DNA of 19,931 nt from contig DATLCC010000061.1 in NCBI GenBank assembly GCA_035526585.1, forward strand, positions 1-19,931. Direction: 5' to 3'. Position numbers and translations under genes: made by a program. This stretch comes from JAJPHT01 sp035526585 (lineage in GTDB: Archaea; Thermoplasmatota; SW-10-69-26; JACQPN01; JAJPHT01). A model generated the notes under the pieces. That model was given only the letters and a program-made list of their open reading frames with translations, was not told the origin of the DNA and did not search any database. Shown piece after piece: positions 13,675 to 19,931 of this stretch; position 1 is the stretch's first letter; the number at the start of each line of letters is the position of its first letter.

Positions 13675-14406
13675 TCAGCGCGCCACAGAGAGCGCAACGT
13701 CGAGGAGGATGTCCTCCGAGGCGTCCTCGGCGAGCGTGATCGACCACCCGAGGTCGCAGGTCGCCCCGGCGGGGATCAAGGCGTGGAGACGAGGGCTCTC
13801 CTGGAGGAGGTCCACGGAGGCGAGCTCGACCCCGGCGGGATCGTAGAGCGTGAAGCGCGCGGCCTCCACGTGCGGGTCCACCAGCTGCGGGACGTCGAGG
13901 AGGACGAGCTTGTCCTCGTCGGCCGTCGACACGATGCGGGCGAGCGAGTCGATGCGCAGCGTCGCGCCCGCGACGGCGGTGGTTTCCGCGTCGAAAGCGA
14001 GGCCCCCCTCGCGCGGCGTCCACGAGCGCAGGTACTTCCCGCCGACGGGGTCGAGCCCCGGCCGGAATCCGACCTCGCGCGGCGGCGAGGGCGGATCACG
14101 CGGCGGGGGCCAGACCACCGGCGGCGCGCTGTCGCCCTCGGCGGGCGCGGGCGCCTCTGCGGGTGCGGGCTTGGACCCTGGCGCGTCGTCCGGCTCGGGC
14201 GCAGGCGAGGGCCCGATCGACGAGGGTGGCGTGGGCGTCGGCGGCGTGGATCCCGTCGGCGGGATCACCGGCTGCGCGGGCTCGCGCTGGGAGGCGTCGG
14301 GCAACGGCGGCTCCTGCGTGATCGACGCCGGTTCGACGCTCGTGCGAGGAACGCCGACGCAGCCCGCGAGGAGGACGACGATCACCATCGCCGTCGGGGC
14401 TCGCAT
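13675..14406 (-). CDS. Lipoprotein with pilin-like C-terminal domain (possible fibre anchor)
   Basis: 243 residues. Signal peptide MRAPTAMVIVVLLAGC with lipobox LLAGC (C16). A Pro/Ala/Glu/Ser-rich spacer of about 90 residues (roughly 20-115) should extend across the S-layer zone. The C-terminal domain (about 120-243) resembles the two downstream exported proteins: GKYLRSWT against ARYFSSWT, FTLYDPAGVELASVDLL against YTIKVYDASDVLVDTLDL, and ALIPAGAT against ATIPAGAT, then a strand of alternating hydrophobics. I infer a membrane-tethered member of the same family that could seed or anchor a fibre. ATG 14406 is chosen: the earlier ATG 14433 lies within the promoter box and would spoil the signal peptide. 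Divergent from the flavoprotein gene. Confidence 0.72.
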   Translation of the reverse strand: MRAPTAMVIVVLLAGCVGVPRTSVEPASITQEPPLPDASQREPAQPVIPPTGSTPPTPTPPSSIGPSPAPEPDDAPGSKPAPAEAPAPAEGDSAPPVVWPPPRDPPSPPREVGFRPGLDPVGGKYLRSWTPREGGLAFDAETTAVAGATLRIDSLARIVSTADEDKLVLLDVPQLVDPHVEAARFTLYDPAGVELASVDLLQESPRLHALIPAGATCDLGWSITLAEDASEDILLDVALSVAR

Positions 14407-14431
14407 CGGCCCCCGTCTCCCCGTCGGGCCC

Positions 14432-14439
14432 ATTTGAAG
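14432..14439 (-). promoter_or_regulatory. Candidate TATA-like box for the lipoprotein gene
   Basis: CTTCAAAT on the minus strand, 26-33 bases before ATG 14406; nearly identical to the AlaX box. The ATG at 14433 overlaps it. Confidence 0.45.
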
Positions 14440-14500
14440 CCCGCGGTGAGGGCGCTCCCGGAGGCGCTTCCCTCAAGCAGGAGCGGCGCGACCTGGCCAC

Positions 14501-15448
14501 GTGCGCGAGGCCGACGTCCTTGTGATCGGCGCGGGGCCCGCCGGGCTCCACGCGGCGCTGAAGGCCGCGATCCTGAACCACACGGCGCTCGTGCTGGACA
14601 AGGGACGCCGCTTCTCCCGCGTCTCGCTCGCGCCCGCGATCGCGAACATCCCCGGGCACCCTGGCATCACGGGCGACGCGCTCCTCACGATGGGGCGCGC
14701 GTCGCTGGAGCGCTTCGCCGACACGAGCGGGAAGCGACTCGTCGCGCTGGAGGAGGACGCGGAGGTCGTGACGCTCGCACGCGAGGCGGGCGGGTTCCGC
14801 GCGCGCGTGCGCCAGGGGGGCGCGACGTGGGACGCGTGGGCGCCCACGGCGATCCTCGCGACGGGCGTCGTCGATCGCAAGCCCGCCCTCCGGCTCTCCC
14901 CCTTCGTGCACCGCGCGCTCGTGGGCTACTGCCTCCTGTGCGAAGGATGGTCGCTCGAAGGAAAGCGCGTCGCGGTCGTGGGTCACTCGGCCGACGCGGC
15001 GAGCATCGCGCTCGACGTGCGCGCGCAGTTCGGCGGAGACGTCACGCTCCTCACGGATGGCGAGCGGCTTGACGGCGTCCCCGCGGAGGGGCTCCGCATC
15101 GAGCGCGCGCGCATCCGGGAGCTTCGCGACGAGGGCGCGCTCGTGATCGCGCTCGACGACGGGCGCGAGCTCGCGTTCGACAAGGCGCTCTTCGGCCTCG
15201 GCTGGCACCACGTGAACCACGAGCTCGCGAAAGGCCTCGGCGCGCGCCTCACGCGCGAAGGGCACATCGTGACGACGGAGGACCGCGAGGTCGTGGACGA
15301 GGACGGCGCGCCGATCCGCGGGCTCTTCGCCGTGGGCGACGTCCGCGCGGGCCTGTGGAAGCAGATCCCCCTCGCGTGGGCCGATGCGGAGATCGCGGTG
15401 ATCTCTGCCTACGCGTACCGATTGGCCCCGGTGGGCCCCCCGCCATAG
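14501..15448 (+). CDS. Thioredoxin-reductase-like FAD-dependent oxidoreductase
   Basis: 315 residues from GTG 14501, the length of low-molecular-weight thioredoxin reductase. FAD motif VIGAGPAGLHAAL (9-20), redox pair C144-L-L-C147 in GYCLLCEGW at the usual place for the TrxR CxxC, second dinucleotide motif VAVVGHSADAASIAL (GxxxxA instead of GxGxxA), and the closing FAD motif GLFAVGDVR. The HRRxxxR-type motif that binds the NADPH phosphate in classical TrxR is absent; the corresponding stretch reads TLLTDGERLDGV. It probably reduces thioredoxin or a related disulfide protein, but the electron donor is open; archaeal TrxR-like enzymes that do not use NADPH are known, including one from Thermoplasma. 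Cytoplasmic. Followed at once by a pyrimidine-rich tract. Confidence 0.87.
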   Translation: MREADVLVIGAGPAGLHAALKAAILNHTALVLDKGRRFSRVSLAPAIANIPGHPGITGDALLTMGRASLERFADTSGKRLVALEEDAEVVTLAREAGGFRARVRQGGATWDAWAPTAILATGVVDRKPALRLSPFVHRALVGYCLLCEGWSLEGKRVAVVGHSADAASIALDVRAQFGGDVTLLTDGERLDGVPAEGLRIERARIRELRDEGALVIALDDGRELAFDKALFGLGWHHVNHELAKGLGARLTREGHIVTTEDREVVDEDGAPIRGLFAVGDVRAGLWKQIPLAWADAEIAVISAYAYRLAPVGPPP

Positions 15449-15478
15449 TCGCCCCTCGTCCTCGTCCTCTCCCTCGTC
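15449..15478 (+). terminator. Pyrimidine-rich 3' tract after the flavoprotein gene
   Basis: Directly after the stop, the plus strand reads CGCCCCTCGTCCTCGTCCTC and continues CTCGTC, almost purely C/T. A matching (CCTCGT)n tract lies after the MscS gene on its coding strand. Archaeal termination prefers pyrimidine/T-rich 3' ends, so this may be an end signal; it overlaps the last bases of the convergent glycosyltransferase gene. Confidence 0.3.
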
Positions 15479-17057
15479 AAGGATGCAGCTCGAACACCGT
15501 GACCTCGCCCCACCCGTTGCGGTAGGACTGCACCGCGGTGCCGTGATAGCGATCGATCAGGTCCTTCATGTATTCGCGGTCGAACGCGAGGTTGAGGTAG
15601 TCCTCGTACACGACGTACTTCAGTTTCCCTGCCTTCACCTGGCTCTCGACGAAGGTGTGGTCGATGTACCAGTGGTACGACGTCTGCTCGTTGTACCAGT
15701 GGAGCGAGAAGCGCCCCAGGAGCGTGCCGTACTGCGCGGCCTCGGGGTCGCGCTCGTGGATGAACGCGGCCGCCTCCTTCGTGCCGGAGCCGAAGTATTT
15801 CTCCTGGTCGTTGCCGTAGACGAAGTGGTCGACGGTCTTCGACGCGGCCGCGTACGCGGGCGCCGCGACGAGGACGATCCCCAGCGCGAGCGCGGCCACC
15901 GCGACGCCGCGCGTGCCCGCCGGCGCGAGGCGCACGCCGCCCCAGGCGAGGAGCTTGCGGAGGCTGTCGGCGGCGTAGGCGACGAGGATCGCGGCGAGCG
16001 GCGCGAAGGGCAGGAGGTAGAATCCTTCCTTCCGATCGCTGTAGAGGAAGAACGCTCCGAGCACGAGCGCGAAGATCGGAATGACCGCGTCTTCGGCGCG
16101 GCGCGTCCTCGGGAGCGCGAGGCGCACCAGGACCGCGAGGAGCCCGACGATCGCGATCGCGAACACGAGCGGCATGAGCTCGTGCTGGAAGCTCATCTTC
16201 GGGTCCGTGAAGTACCAGGAGGGCGCGCGCTCGACCGCGGCCATCTCCTGGACGACGGCGTGGCTCGTGTCGACGCGGCCGAATTGCCACTGCAGCTTCG
16301 TCATGAGGTTCCGCGTGGCGTCCAGGTACGAGAGGAGGCCCAGGTAGAGGCCCGCGCCGATCGCGACGACGCCGGCGCCGATCGCGCCTTGGATCGCGGT
16401 CTCCTTGATCTGCGCCTTGTTCTTCTGGACGATCGCAAGGATGAGCCCGAGCCCGAAGACGAGGAGCACGATCGGGCCCGCGAGGACGCCGGGCAGCTTC
16501 GAGAGCGCGGCGCAGGCGGTCGCCACGCCGACGCCGACGGCCGCGATGCGGGATCTGTCTTGCATCCATGCGATGCAGAAGTACGCGGTGAGCGTGAGGA
16601 AGAAGACGTAGCCCGAGTCGAGCATGGCGCGGCGGCTGAGCTCCACGTGGAAGGGGAGCGCGGCGAGGATCGTCGAGGCTCCCAGCGCCATCATGCGGCC
16701 GCCGAGCCTGTGGCCGATCGCGTAGACGACGCCGACGGTCGCCACGCCGAAGAGAATGCTGGGAAGCAGCGCCGCGAAGTCGGTCGCGCCGAAGATCTTC
16801 ATCGAGATGGCCATCGTATAGAGGATGAGCGGCGGTTGCGACACGAAGGGCACGGCGCCCATGCTCGCGATGTCCGGGTAGGCGAGGTACGTCATGTCGC
16901 GGGAGAGATAGCGCGCGACGATCGCGTACTCGGCCTCGTCGCCGTACAGGTGCTCCTGCATGATGCCCGAGACGCGCAGCCAGAGAGCGGCGAGCAGGAT
17001 CGGGAGGAGCCAGAGGTGCGTGAGGGCGGACCTCTTGAAGCGGGCTGCGTCTACCAT
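15477..17057 (-). CDS. Multi-pass glycosyltransferase (PMT/ArnT-like, GT-C fold)
   Basis: 526 residues, about eleven membrane helices up to residue 410 and a C-terminal extracytoplasmic part of about 115 residues. The first outer loop has YGDEAEYAIVARYL (D40-E41), the acidic pair that in GT-C enzymes binds the metal/lipid-phosphate donor, and QPPLILY (74-80) matches the PPL motif of the PMT/GT39/GT83 group. Such enzymes move a sugar from a polyprenyl-phosphate carrier to a protein or lipid on the outer face of the membrane. Acceptor unknown; surface proteins rich in Ser/Thr and sequons occur in this window, but a link is inference. Start ATG 17057 precedes the first helix; no longer start is convincing. 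Convergent with the flavoprotein gene. Confidence 0.86.
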   Translation of the reverse strand: MVDAARFKRSALTHLWLLPILLAALWLRVSGIMQEHLYGDEAEYAIVARYLSRDMTYLAYPDIASMGAVPFVSQPPLILYTMAISMKIFGATDFAALLPSILFGVATVGVVYAIGHRLGGRMMALGASTILAALPFHVELSRRAMLDSGYVFFLTLTAYFCIAWMQDRSRIAAVGVGVATACAALSKLPGVLAGPIVLLVFGLGLILAIVQKNKAQIKETAIQGAIGAGVVAIGAGLYLGLLSYLDATRNLMTKLQWQFGRVDTSHAVVQEMAAVERAPSWYFTDPKMSFQHELMPLVFAIAIVGLLAVLVRLALPRTRRAEDAVIPIFALVLGAFFLYSDRKEGFYLLPFAPLAAILVAYAADSLRKLLAWGGVRLAPAGTRGVAVAALALGIVLVAAPAYAAASKTVDHFVYGNDQEKYFGSGTKEAAAFIHERDPEAAQYGTLLGRFSLHWYNEQTSYHWYIDHTFVESQVKAGKLKYVVYEDYLNLAFDREYMKDLIDRYHGTAVQSYRNGWGEVTVFELHP

Positions 17058-17117
17058 GAGCTCGGGCGGCCGTTCGCCAAGGGGTCATTGCCCCTTCTGG
17101 TTCATTGGGCGAACTCG

Positions 17118-17178
17118 GCGGCGAGGACGAAGACGAGGACGAGGACGAAGGCGAGGGGAGGGAGGCAAGGTCGAGGGT
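17118..17178 (-). terminator. Long purine/pyrimidine-asymmetric tract after the MscS gene
   Basis: The plus strand is almost all purine with C spacers (repeats of GAGGAC and GAGGGTC); on the MscS coding strand this is (CCTCGT)n-type pyrimidine, about 70 bases after the stop. The 193-base gap 17058-17250 otherwise holds only the upstream region of the glycosyltransferase gene. Termination signal or simple-sequence tract. Confidence 0.3.
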
Positions 17179-17250
17179 CGAGGGATCCGATCCCCGCGCG
17201 CGCTCTCGGCCCTCCCCTCGCCGCGTTCGCCCCGGTCCCCGTCCAGGTTC

Positions 17251-18744
17251 TTAGCGAGGGAGCTCGCCGCGCAGATGGACGACGCGCTGCGGGTAGGGGA
17301 TCTCGATCCCCGCGGCGTCGAAGCGCCGCTTGATCTCGTGACGGATCTTCGAGGGGACGCGGTTGCGATCGCGCGGATCGTTCAGCGTGACGCGGAGCAT
17401 CATGTTGCACGCGCTGTCCGTGAACTCCCGAAGCTGGATGCTTGGCTCCCATGGCGCCTCGTTCACGACCTCGGGCTCGTCGCGCGCGACCTCGCGCAGG
17501 ATCTTCTCGACCGCGCGAAGGTCCGCGTCGTAGGAGACGCCGACGAAGATGTCCACGCGGAAGTTCGAGTCGGGCGCCGAGTAGTTCACGATGCGCTTCG
17601 TCGCAAGCTGGTTGTTCGGGACGGTGATCACGTGGTGGTGGTCGTACTCGTAGAGGTCCGTCGTGCGCAGGCCGATCGACTCCACCCGCGCGACCTCGCC
17701 CGTCTCGAGGAGGATCACGTCTCCCTCGACGAACGGGCGGTCGAGCATCAGGAAGATGCCGCTGAAGAGGTTCGAGAACGTGTCCTGCGCAGCGAAGGCG
17801 ATGACGAGGCCGGCGATGCCGGCCCCGGCGAACACGAGCGTCGGGTCCCACCCGAGCGTGCGGAGCGTGAGGATGATGCCTGCCACGTAGACGATCACGA
17901 GGCCGACCTTGCGCAGCGCCGGCACGAGCACGTCGTCCACCTTCGTCGCCGTCCGCGGCGCGATCTCGCGCTGGTAGTAGAGGAGTGCAGCTTCGAGCAC
18001 GCGGTACAGCACGTAGAGGCCGAAGACGGTGATCGCGATCGCGATCAGGAACTTCTCGATGAACGAGACGAAGCCGTTCCTCGGCAAGAGGGCGAAGCTC
18101 GACGACAATCCCAGGAGCAGCACGAGGAAGAAGATCGGCTTCGTGAGCTTCCGGACGACGCCGCGCACGGTCTCGCCTTGCGCTCGCGCCATGACGACGC
18201 GCGCGAGACCGTTCCAGAGGAAGACCGCGAGCACGGCGACGCCGACCCAGAAGAGCATGCTGAGGGCGAAGGAGCCCCACGTGTTGTCCAGCGGCGGCGG
18301 GAGCGGATTCGCGAAGAGCCCGACGATCCGCGGCGCGGCGCTCGAATCGACCTCGACCGTCTGCACGTCGCGCACGACCTGTCCCGTGCGGCCGTGCACA
18401 AGGCTGAACGCGACGTCGAAGGTCGCCACACCGCGCGGCGACGACGCCGGGTCGAAGGTCACCGTGACGTTCGTCGCGTTGCGCGGACCCAGGAAGAAGG
18501 GGCCCGTGTCGGGCGTCGCGCGCCAGCCCTCGCGCTGCGTGACGCTCACCGTGACGTAGAAGTCGTCCGCCGGGTTCAGGTTGAACAGGTGGAACGTCGC
18601 GTTCGCCGGGTCGCCCACGTCCGCGGCGAGCCCTCCGCCGTCGACGCGCTCGAGGAGCACCGGCCGCGCCTCCTGCTGCGCGAGGGCGAGCGGCGCGAGC
18701 GTCAGCGCGAGAAGGAGGAGCGGGAGCGCCCGCGGGATGGCCAC
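17251..18744 (-). CDS. MscS-family mechanosensitive channel with extracytoplasmic Ig-like domain
   Basis: 497 residues from GTG 18744. Signal peptide MAIPRALPLLLLALTLAPLALA, then an exported beta-sandwich domain (about 25-135; NLNPADDFYVTVSVTQREGW, NATNVTVTFDPA) of the kind found in surface proteins. Membrane helices at about 160-179, 201-219, 229-253 and 279-296, then the pore helix FAGAGIAGLVIAFAAQDTF (306-324) and the MscS beta domain NLFSGIFLMLDRPFVEGDVI...VPNNQLATKRIVNYS, followed by the C-terminal alpha/beta domain. It opens under membrane tension to release solutes on osmotic downshock. The extra outer domain is not part of basic MscS. An in-frame GTG at 18783 would add 13 basic residues; the shorter form was preferred because other signal peptides here have short basic regions. 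Confidence 0.9.
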   Translation of the reverse strand: MAIPRALPLLLLALTLAPLALAQQEARPVLLERVDGGGLAADVGDPANATFHLFNLNPADDFYVTVSVTQREGWRATPDTGPFFLGPRNATNVTVTFDPASSPRGVATFDVAFSLVHGRTGQVVRDVQTVEVDSSAAPRIVGLFANPLPPPLDNTWGSFALSMLFWVGVAVLAVFLWNGLARVVMARAQGETVRGVVRKLTKPIFFLVLLLGLSSSFALLPRNGFVSFIEKFLIAIAITVFGLYVLYRVLEAALLYYQREIAPRTATKVDDVLVPALRKVGLVIVYVAGIILTLRTLGWDPTLVFAGAGIAGLVIAFAAQDTFSNLFSGIFLMLDRPFVEGDVILLETGEVARVESIGLRTTDLYEYDHHHVITVPNNQLATKRIVNYSAPDSNFRVDIFVGVSYDADLRAVEKILREVARDEPEVVNEAPWEPSIQLREFTDSACNMMLRVTLNDPRDRNRVPSKIRHEIKRRFDAAGIEIPYPQRVVHLRGELPR

Positions 18745-18884
18745 GCGCCGCCACTTGCGGCGCCCGGGAAGAGGTTTTCTCACGCCGGAAGGGCTATCTC
18801 CGAGGGCGCGTCATCGTCGCCCGCCCTCGAAAGCACCCCCGGCCTCGGACCCGTGAAGAGGCCACGCATGACGCGGGCGACAAG

Positions 18885-18958
18885 GGCTCCCGGCCTAATG
18901 GGCCACCGGCGGAGCGGGCCGTGCGGCCCATGCGCTGAAGCTGGTACAACCGGGAGCC
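18885..18958. other. Nested inverted repeat, possible structured RNA
   Basis: Lies in the divergent gap 18745-19260, which has no convincing gene. GGCTCCCGG (18885-18893) pairs perfectly with CCGGGAGCC (18950-18958), and inside it ATGGGCC (18898-18904) pairs with GGCCCAT (18925-18931); GGGCC-GTGC-GGCCC (18916-18929) is an alternative inner hairpin. The 74-base length and closed ends recall a tRNA, but no T-loop sequence or D-arm can be placed on either strand. Confidence 0.4.
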
Positions 18959-19084
18959 GCAGACCCGGCCGCCCCCTCGCAAATGCCAACCGCGGGTCAG
19001 GAAATGGAGGCCGCCATGCGAAGTGATGCTCGCAGGCGGACGATGAACCGAACTGTTAGCGAGTGGCGACAGAGGGGAGGCCGA

Positions 19085-19118
19085 CCAAAAGGTAGGTCTG
19101 GGGGTTCACCCCCAGAGT
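19085..19118 (+). repeat. Palindromic repeat, copy A
   Basis: CCAAAAGGTAGG followed by TCTGGGGG (19097-19104), loop TTCA, CCCCCAGA (19109-19116) and GTTTGC. Same layout as the copy at 19752 and the reverse-oriented copy in the methyltransferase gene. Located upstream of the Roadblock gene. Confidence 0.7.
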
Positions 19119-19221
19119 TTGCAGGGCAAGAAATCGGGTTCGTCGTCCGCGGCACGATCGCCCGCCTCGTCGTCACGTCCGCCCAGACGCGGCCATGGCC
19201 GAGGGGCCTACGATTGCGCAG

Positions 19222-19229
19222 CATTCAAG
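19222..19229 (+). promoter_or_regulatory. Weak TATA-like box for the Roadblock gene
   Basis: CATTCAAG lies 32-39 bases before ATG 19261, the same distance as the box of the pilin-like pair. A purine run GGGGAG (19249-19254) six bases before the ATG could serve as ribosome binding site. Confidence 0.3.
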
Positions 19230-19260
19230 CCAGGGCCCCGGCGTCCCCGGGGAGTCTGCG

Positions 19261-19680
19261 ATGGCGACCGTGACCGTGAGCGGCGACGCGATGAGCCCGT
19301 CGGACGAGCTCAGCCGCGTCCTGCACGACATCCTGCAGGGGCTCCAAGCCGCGCTCTCGGGCATCCTCGGCTCCGTCCTCGTCGACGACGCAGGGCTTCC
19401 CCTGGCCTGGGACCTGAAGGGCGGCGCCGACCCCACGCTCATCGCGACCGCGGGCGCGATGCTCAGCCGCACGAGCGACCGGAGCACCGAGATCCTCGAC
19501 TTCGGCACGCTGCGCTCCGTGATCCTCACTTCGGACAAGGGGACGATCGGCGTCTTCCGCGTCTCGGCGCGCACCTCGCTCGTCGTCCTCCTTCAGCCCA
19601 GCACGAACAACATCCTCGCCACCGTGGAGATCCACAAGGCGATGGACCGCCTCAAGCAGGTGATCGCGCCTGGGTTTTGA
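19261..19680 (+). CDS. Roadblock/LC7 domain protein
   Basis: 139 residues, single domain. The helix SDELSRVLHDILQGLQAAL, the strand pair GILGSVLVDDAGLPLAWDL, the helix around ATAGAMLSRTSDRS, and strands LRSVILTSDKGTIGVFRV and TSLVVLLQPSTNN followed by a final amphipathic helix match the Roadblock/LC7 fold (longin-like). In prokaryotes such proteins dimerise and regulate small Ras-like GTPases, often in polarity, motility or signalling. No GTPase gene is next to it here. The start at 19261 has a purine run six bases before it; ATG 19195 (22 more residues of low-complexity sequence) is the alternative and would have the promoter box inside the gene. Cytoplasmic. Confidence 0.85.
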   Translation: MATVTVSGDAMSPSDELSRVLHDILQGLQAALSGILGSVLVDDAGLPLAWDLKGGADPTLIATAGAMLSRTSDRSTEILDFGTLRSVILTSDKGTIGVFRVSARTSLVVLLQPSTNNILATVEIHKAMDRLKQVIAPGF

Positions 19681-19691
19681 GCTTGCACTGC

Positions 19692-19744
19692 GTCACACGC
19701 CGCCCCTCGGGCATCTGCGGATGCCTCGGGGCGCGTCGTGTGAC
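19692..19744 (+). terminator. Imperfect long hairpin after the Roadblock gene
   Basis: Starts 11 bases after the stop. GTCACACG (19692-19699) pairs with CGTGTGAC (19737-19744); inside, CGCCCC pairs with GGGGCG and GCATC-TGCG-GATGC closes the tip. Likely a 3'-end structure; no T-tract follows. Confidence 0.45.
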
Positions 19745-19751
19745 TTCGTGC

Positions 19752-19796
19752 CCAAAGGGGGGTCTGGGGGGTTCACCCCCCAGAGTTTCCAAACTC
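19752..19796 (+). repeat. Palindromic repeat, copy B
   Basis: CCAAAGGGGGG then TCTGGGGGG (19763-19771), loop TTCA, CCCCCCAGA (19776-19784): 9-bp perfect arms. It runs into a second small hairpin GAGTTT-CC-AAACTC (19783-19796). Confidence 0.75.
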
Positions 19797-19855
19797 GAAG
19801 ATCGATCCCTTTGGTGCGAAACGATAGGAACCAGTTTGCCAGCAGCCACTTCGTG

Positions 19856-19909
19856 CCAAGGGGGGAGGCATCCCCCCTTGGATCCCCCCCGCGGGGGGCA
19901 TTCGCCCCC
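19856..19909. repeat. Compound G/C palindromes at the window end
   Basis: CCAAGGGGGGA (19856-19866), loop GGCA, TCCCCCCTTGG (19871-19881): an 11-bp perfect hairpin. It is followed by the palindrome CCCCCCGCGGGGGG (about 19885-19898) and GGGGGC-ATTC-GCCCCC (19894-19909). Related in style to copies A and B (CCAA-GGGGGG start) but with a different loop. The 251 bases after the Roadblock gene hold no gene. Confidence 0.65.
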
Positions 19910-19931
19910 GGATACCGACGCGCTTGCAGCG

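Noticed and set aside
14433..14433. ATG 14433 as start of the lipoprotein
   Set aside because: It sits inside the CTTCAAAT box and adds MGPTGRRGP ahead of an already complete lipoprotein signal peptide.
17102..17250. Coding sequence in the GAGGAC-repeat tract
   Set aside because: The repeats give only low-complexity peptides, and the MscS gene ends cleanly at 17251.
18885..18958. tRNA gene
   Set aside because: Size and a closing stem fit, but neither strand has a T-loop (TTCRANY) or a credible D-arm and anticodon arm.
18983..19273. 96-residue plus-strand frame before the Roadblock gene
   Set aside because: It runs through repeat copy A and overlaps the Roadblock start in another frame; no recognisable features.
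19085..19909. CRISPR array
   Set aside because: The palindromes are few, unevenly spaced and differ in orientation and loop; there are no regular spacers and no cas genes.

Overview
The window is a very G+C-rich, gene-dense piece of an archaeal chromosome. The archaeal assignment rests on a diphthine synthase (EF-2 modification, restricted to archaea and eukaryotes), a free-standing AlaX editing protein, a C-terminal PGF-type archaeosortase sorting signal on a kelch protein, a Roadblock/LC7 protein, and short T-rich promoter boxes 20-33 bases before many start codons, as expected for leaderless archaeal transcripts. A high-G+C member of the Thermoplasmatota is my best guess for the lineage, but this is inference. 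There is no rRNA, recognisable tRNA, CRISPR array or transposase.

Layout, left to right. (1) 1-4500: a secreted HExxH metallopeptidase (+), then on the minus strand AlaX, an ion channel with an altered selectivity filter, diphthine synthase and a nucleotidyltransferase-fold protein. AlaX/channel and dphB/nucleotidyltransferase are tightly spaced pairs; between them lies about 350 bases packed with inverted repeats. (2) 4500-9730: a lipoprotein (+), a small SAM methyltransferase (-), a large exported kelch protein (+) and an exported metallophosphoesterase (-) whose signal peptide is encoded upstream of any ordinary start codon. (3) 9800-12000: a DNA methyltransferase carrying an in-frame palindromic repeat, two tiny tandem paralogous membrane proteins, and an SDR oxidoreductase. 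(4) 12000-14450: a minus-strand cassette of three related exported proteins, one lipoprotein and two TasA/archaeal-bundling-pilus-like subunits. (5) 14500-18750: a thioredoxin-reductase-like flavoprotein, a multi-pass glycosyltransferase and an MscS channel with an extracytoplasmic Ig-like domain. (6) 18750-19931: an inverted-repeat-rich intergenic region, a Roadblock/LC7 protein, and a cluster of G/C palindromes.

Much of the content concerns the cell surface: a predicted peptidase, a phosphoesterase, two lipoproteins, a kelch display protein, a glycosyltransferase and fibre-like subunits. The most notable possible system is the three-gene lipoprotein plus pilin-like cassette at 12038-14406. 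Other points of interest are the repeat family that has entered the methyltransferase gene, the two tandem micro-proteins and the K+-channel-like protein with an AYL filter.
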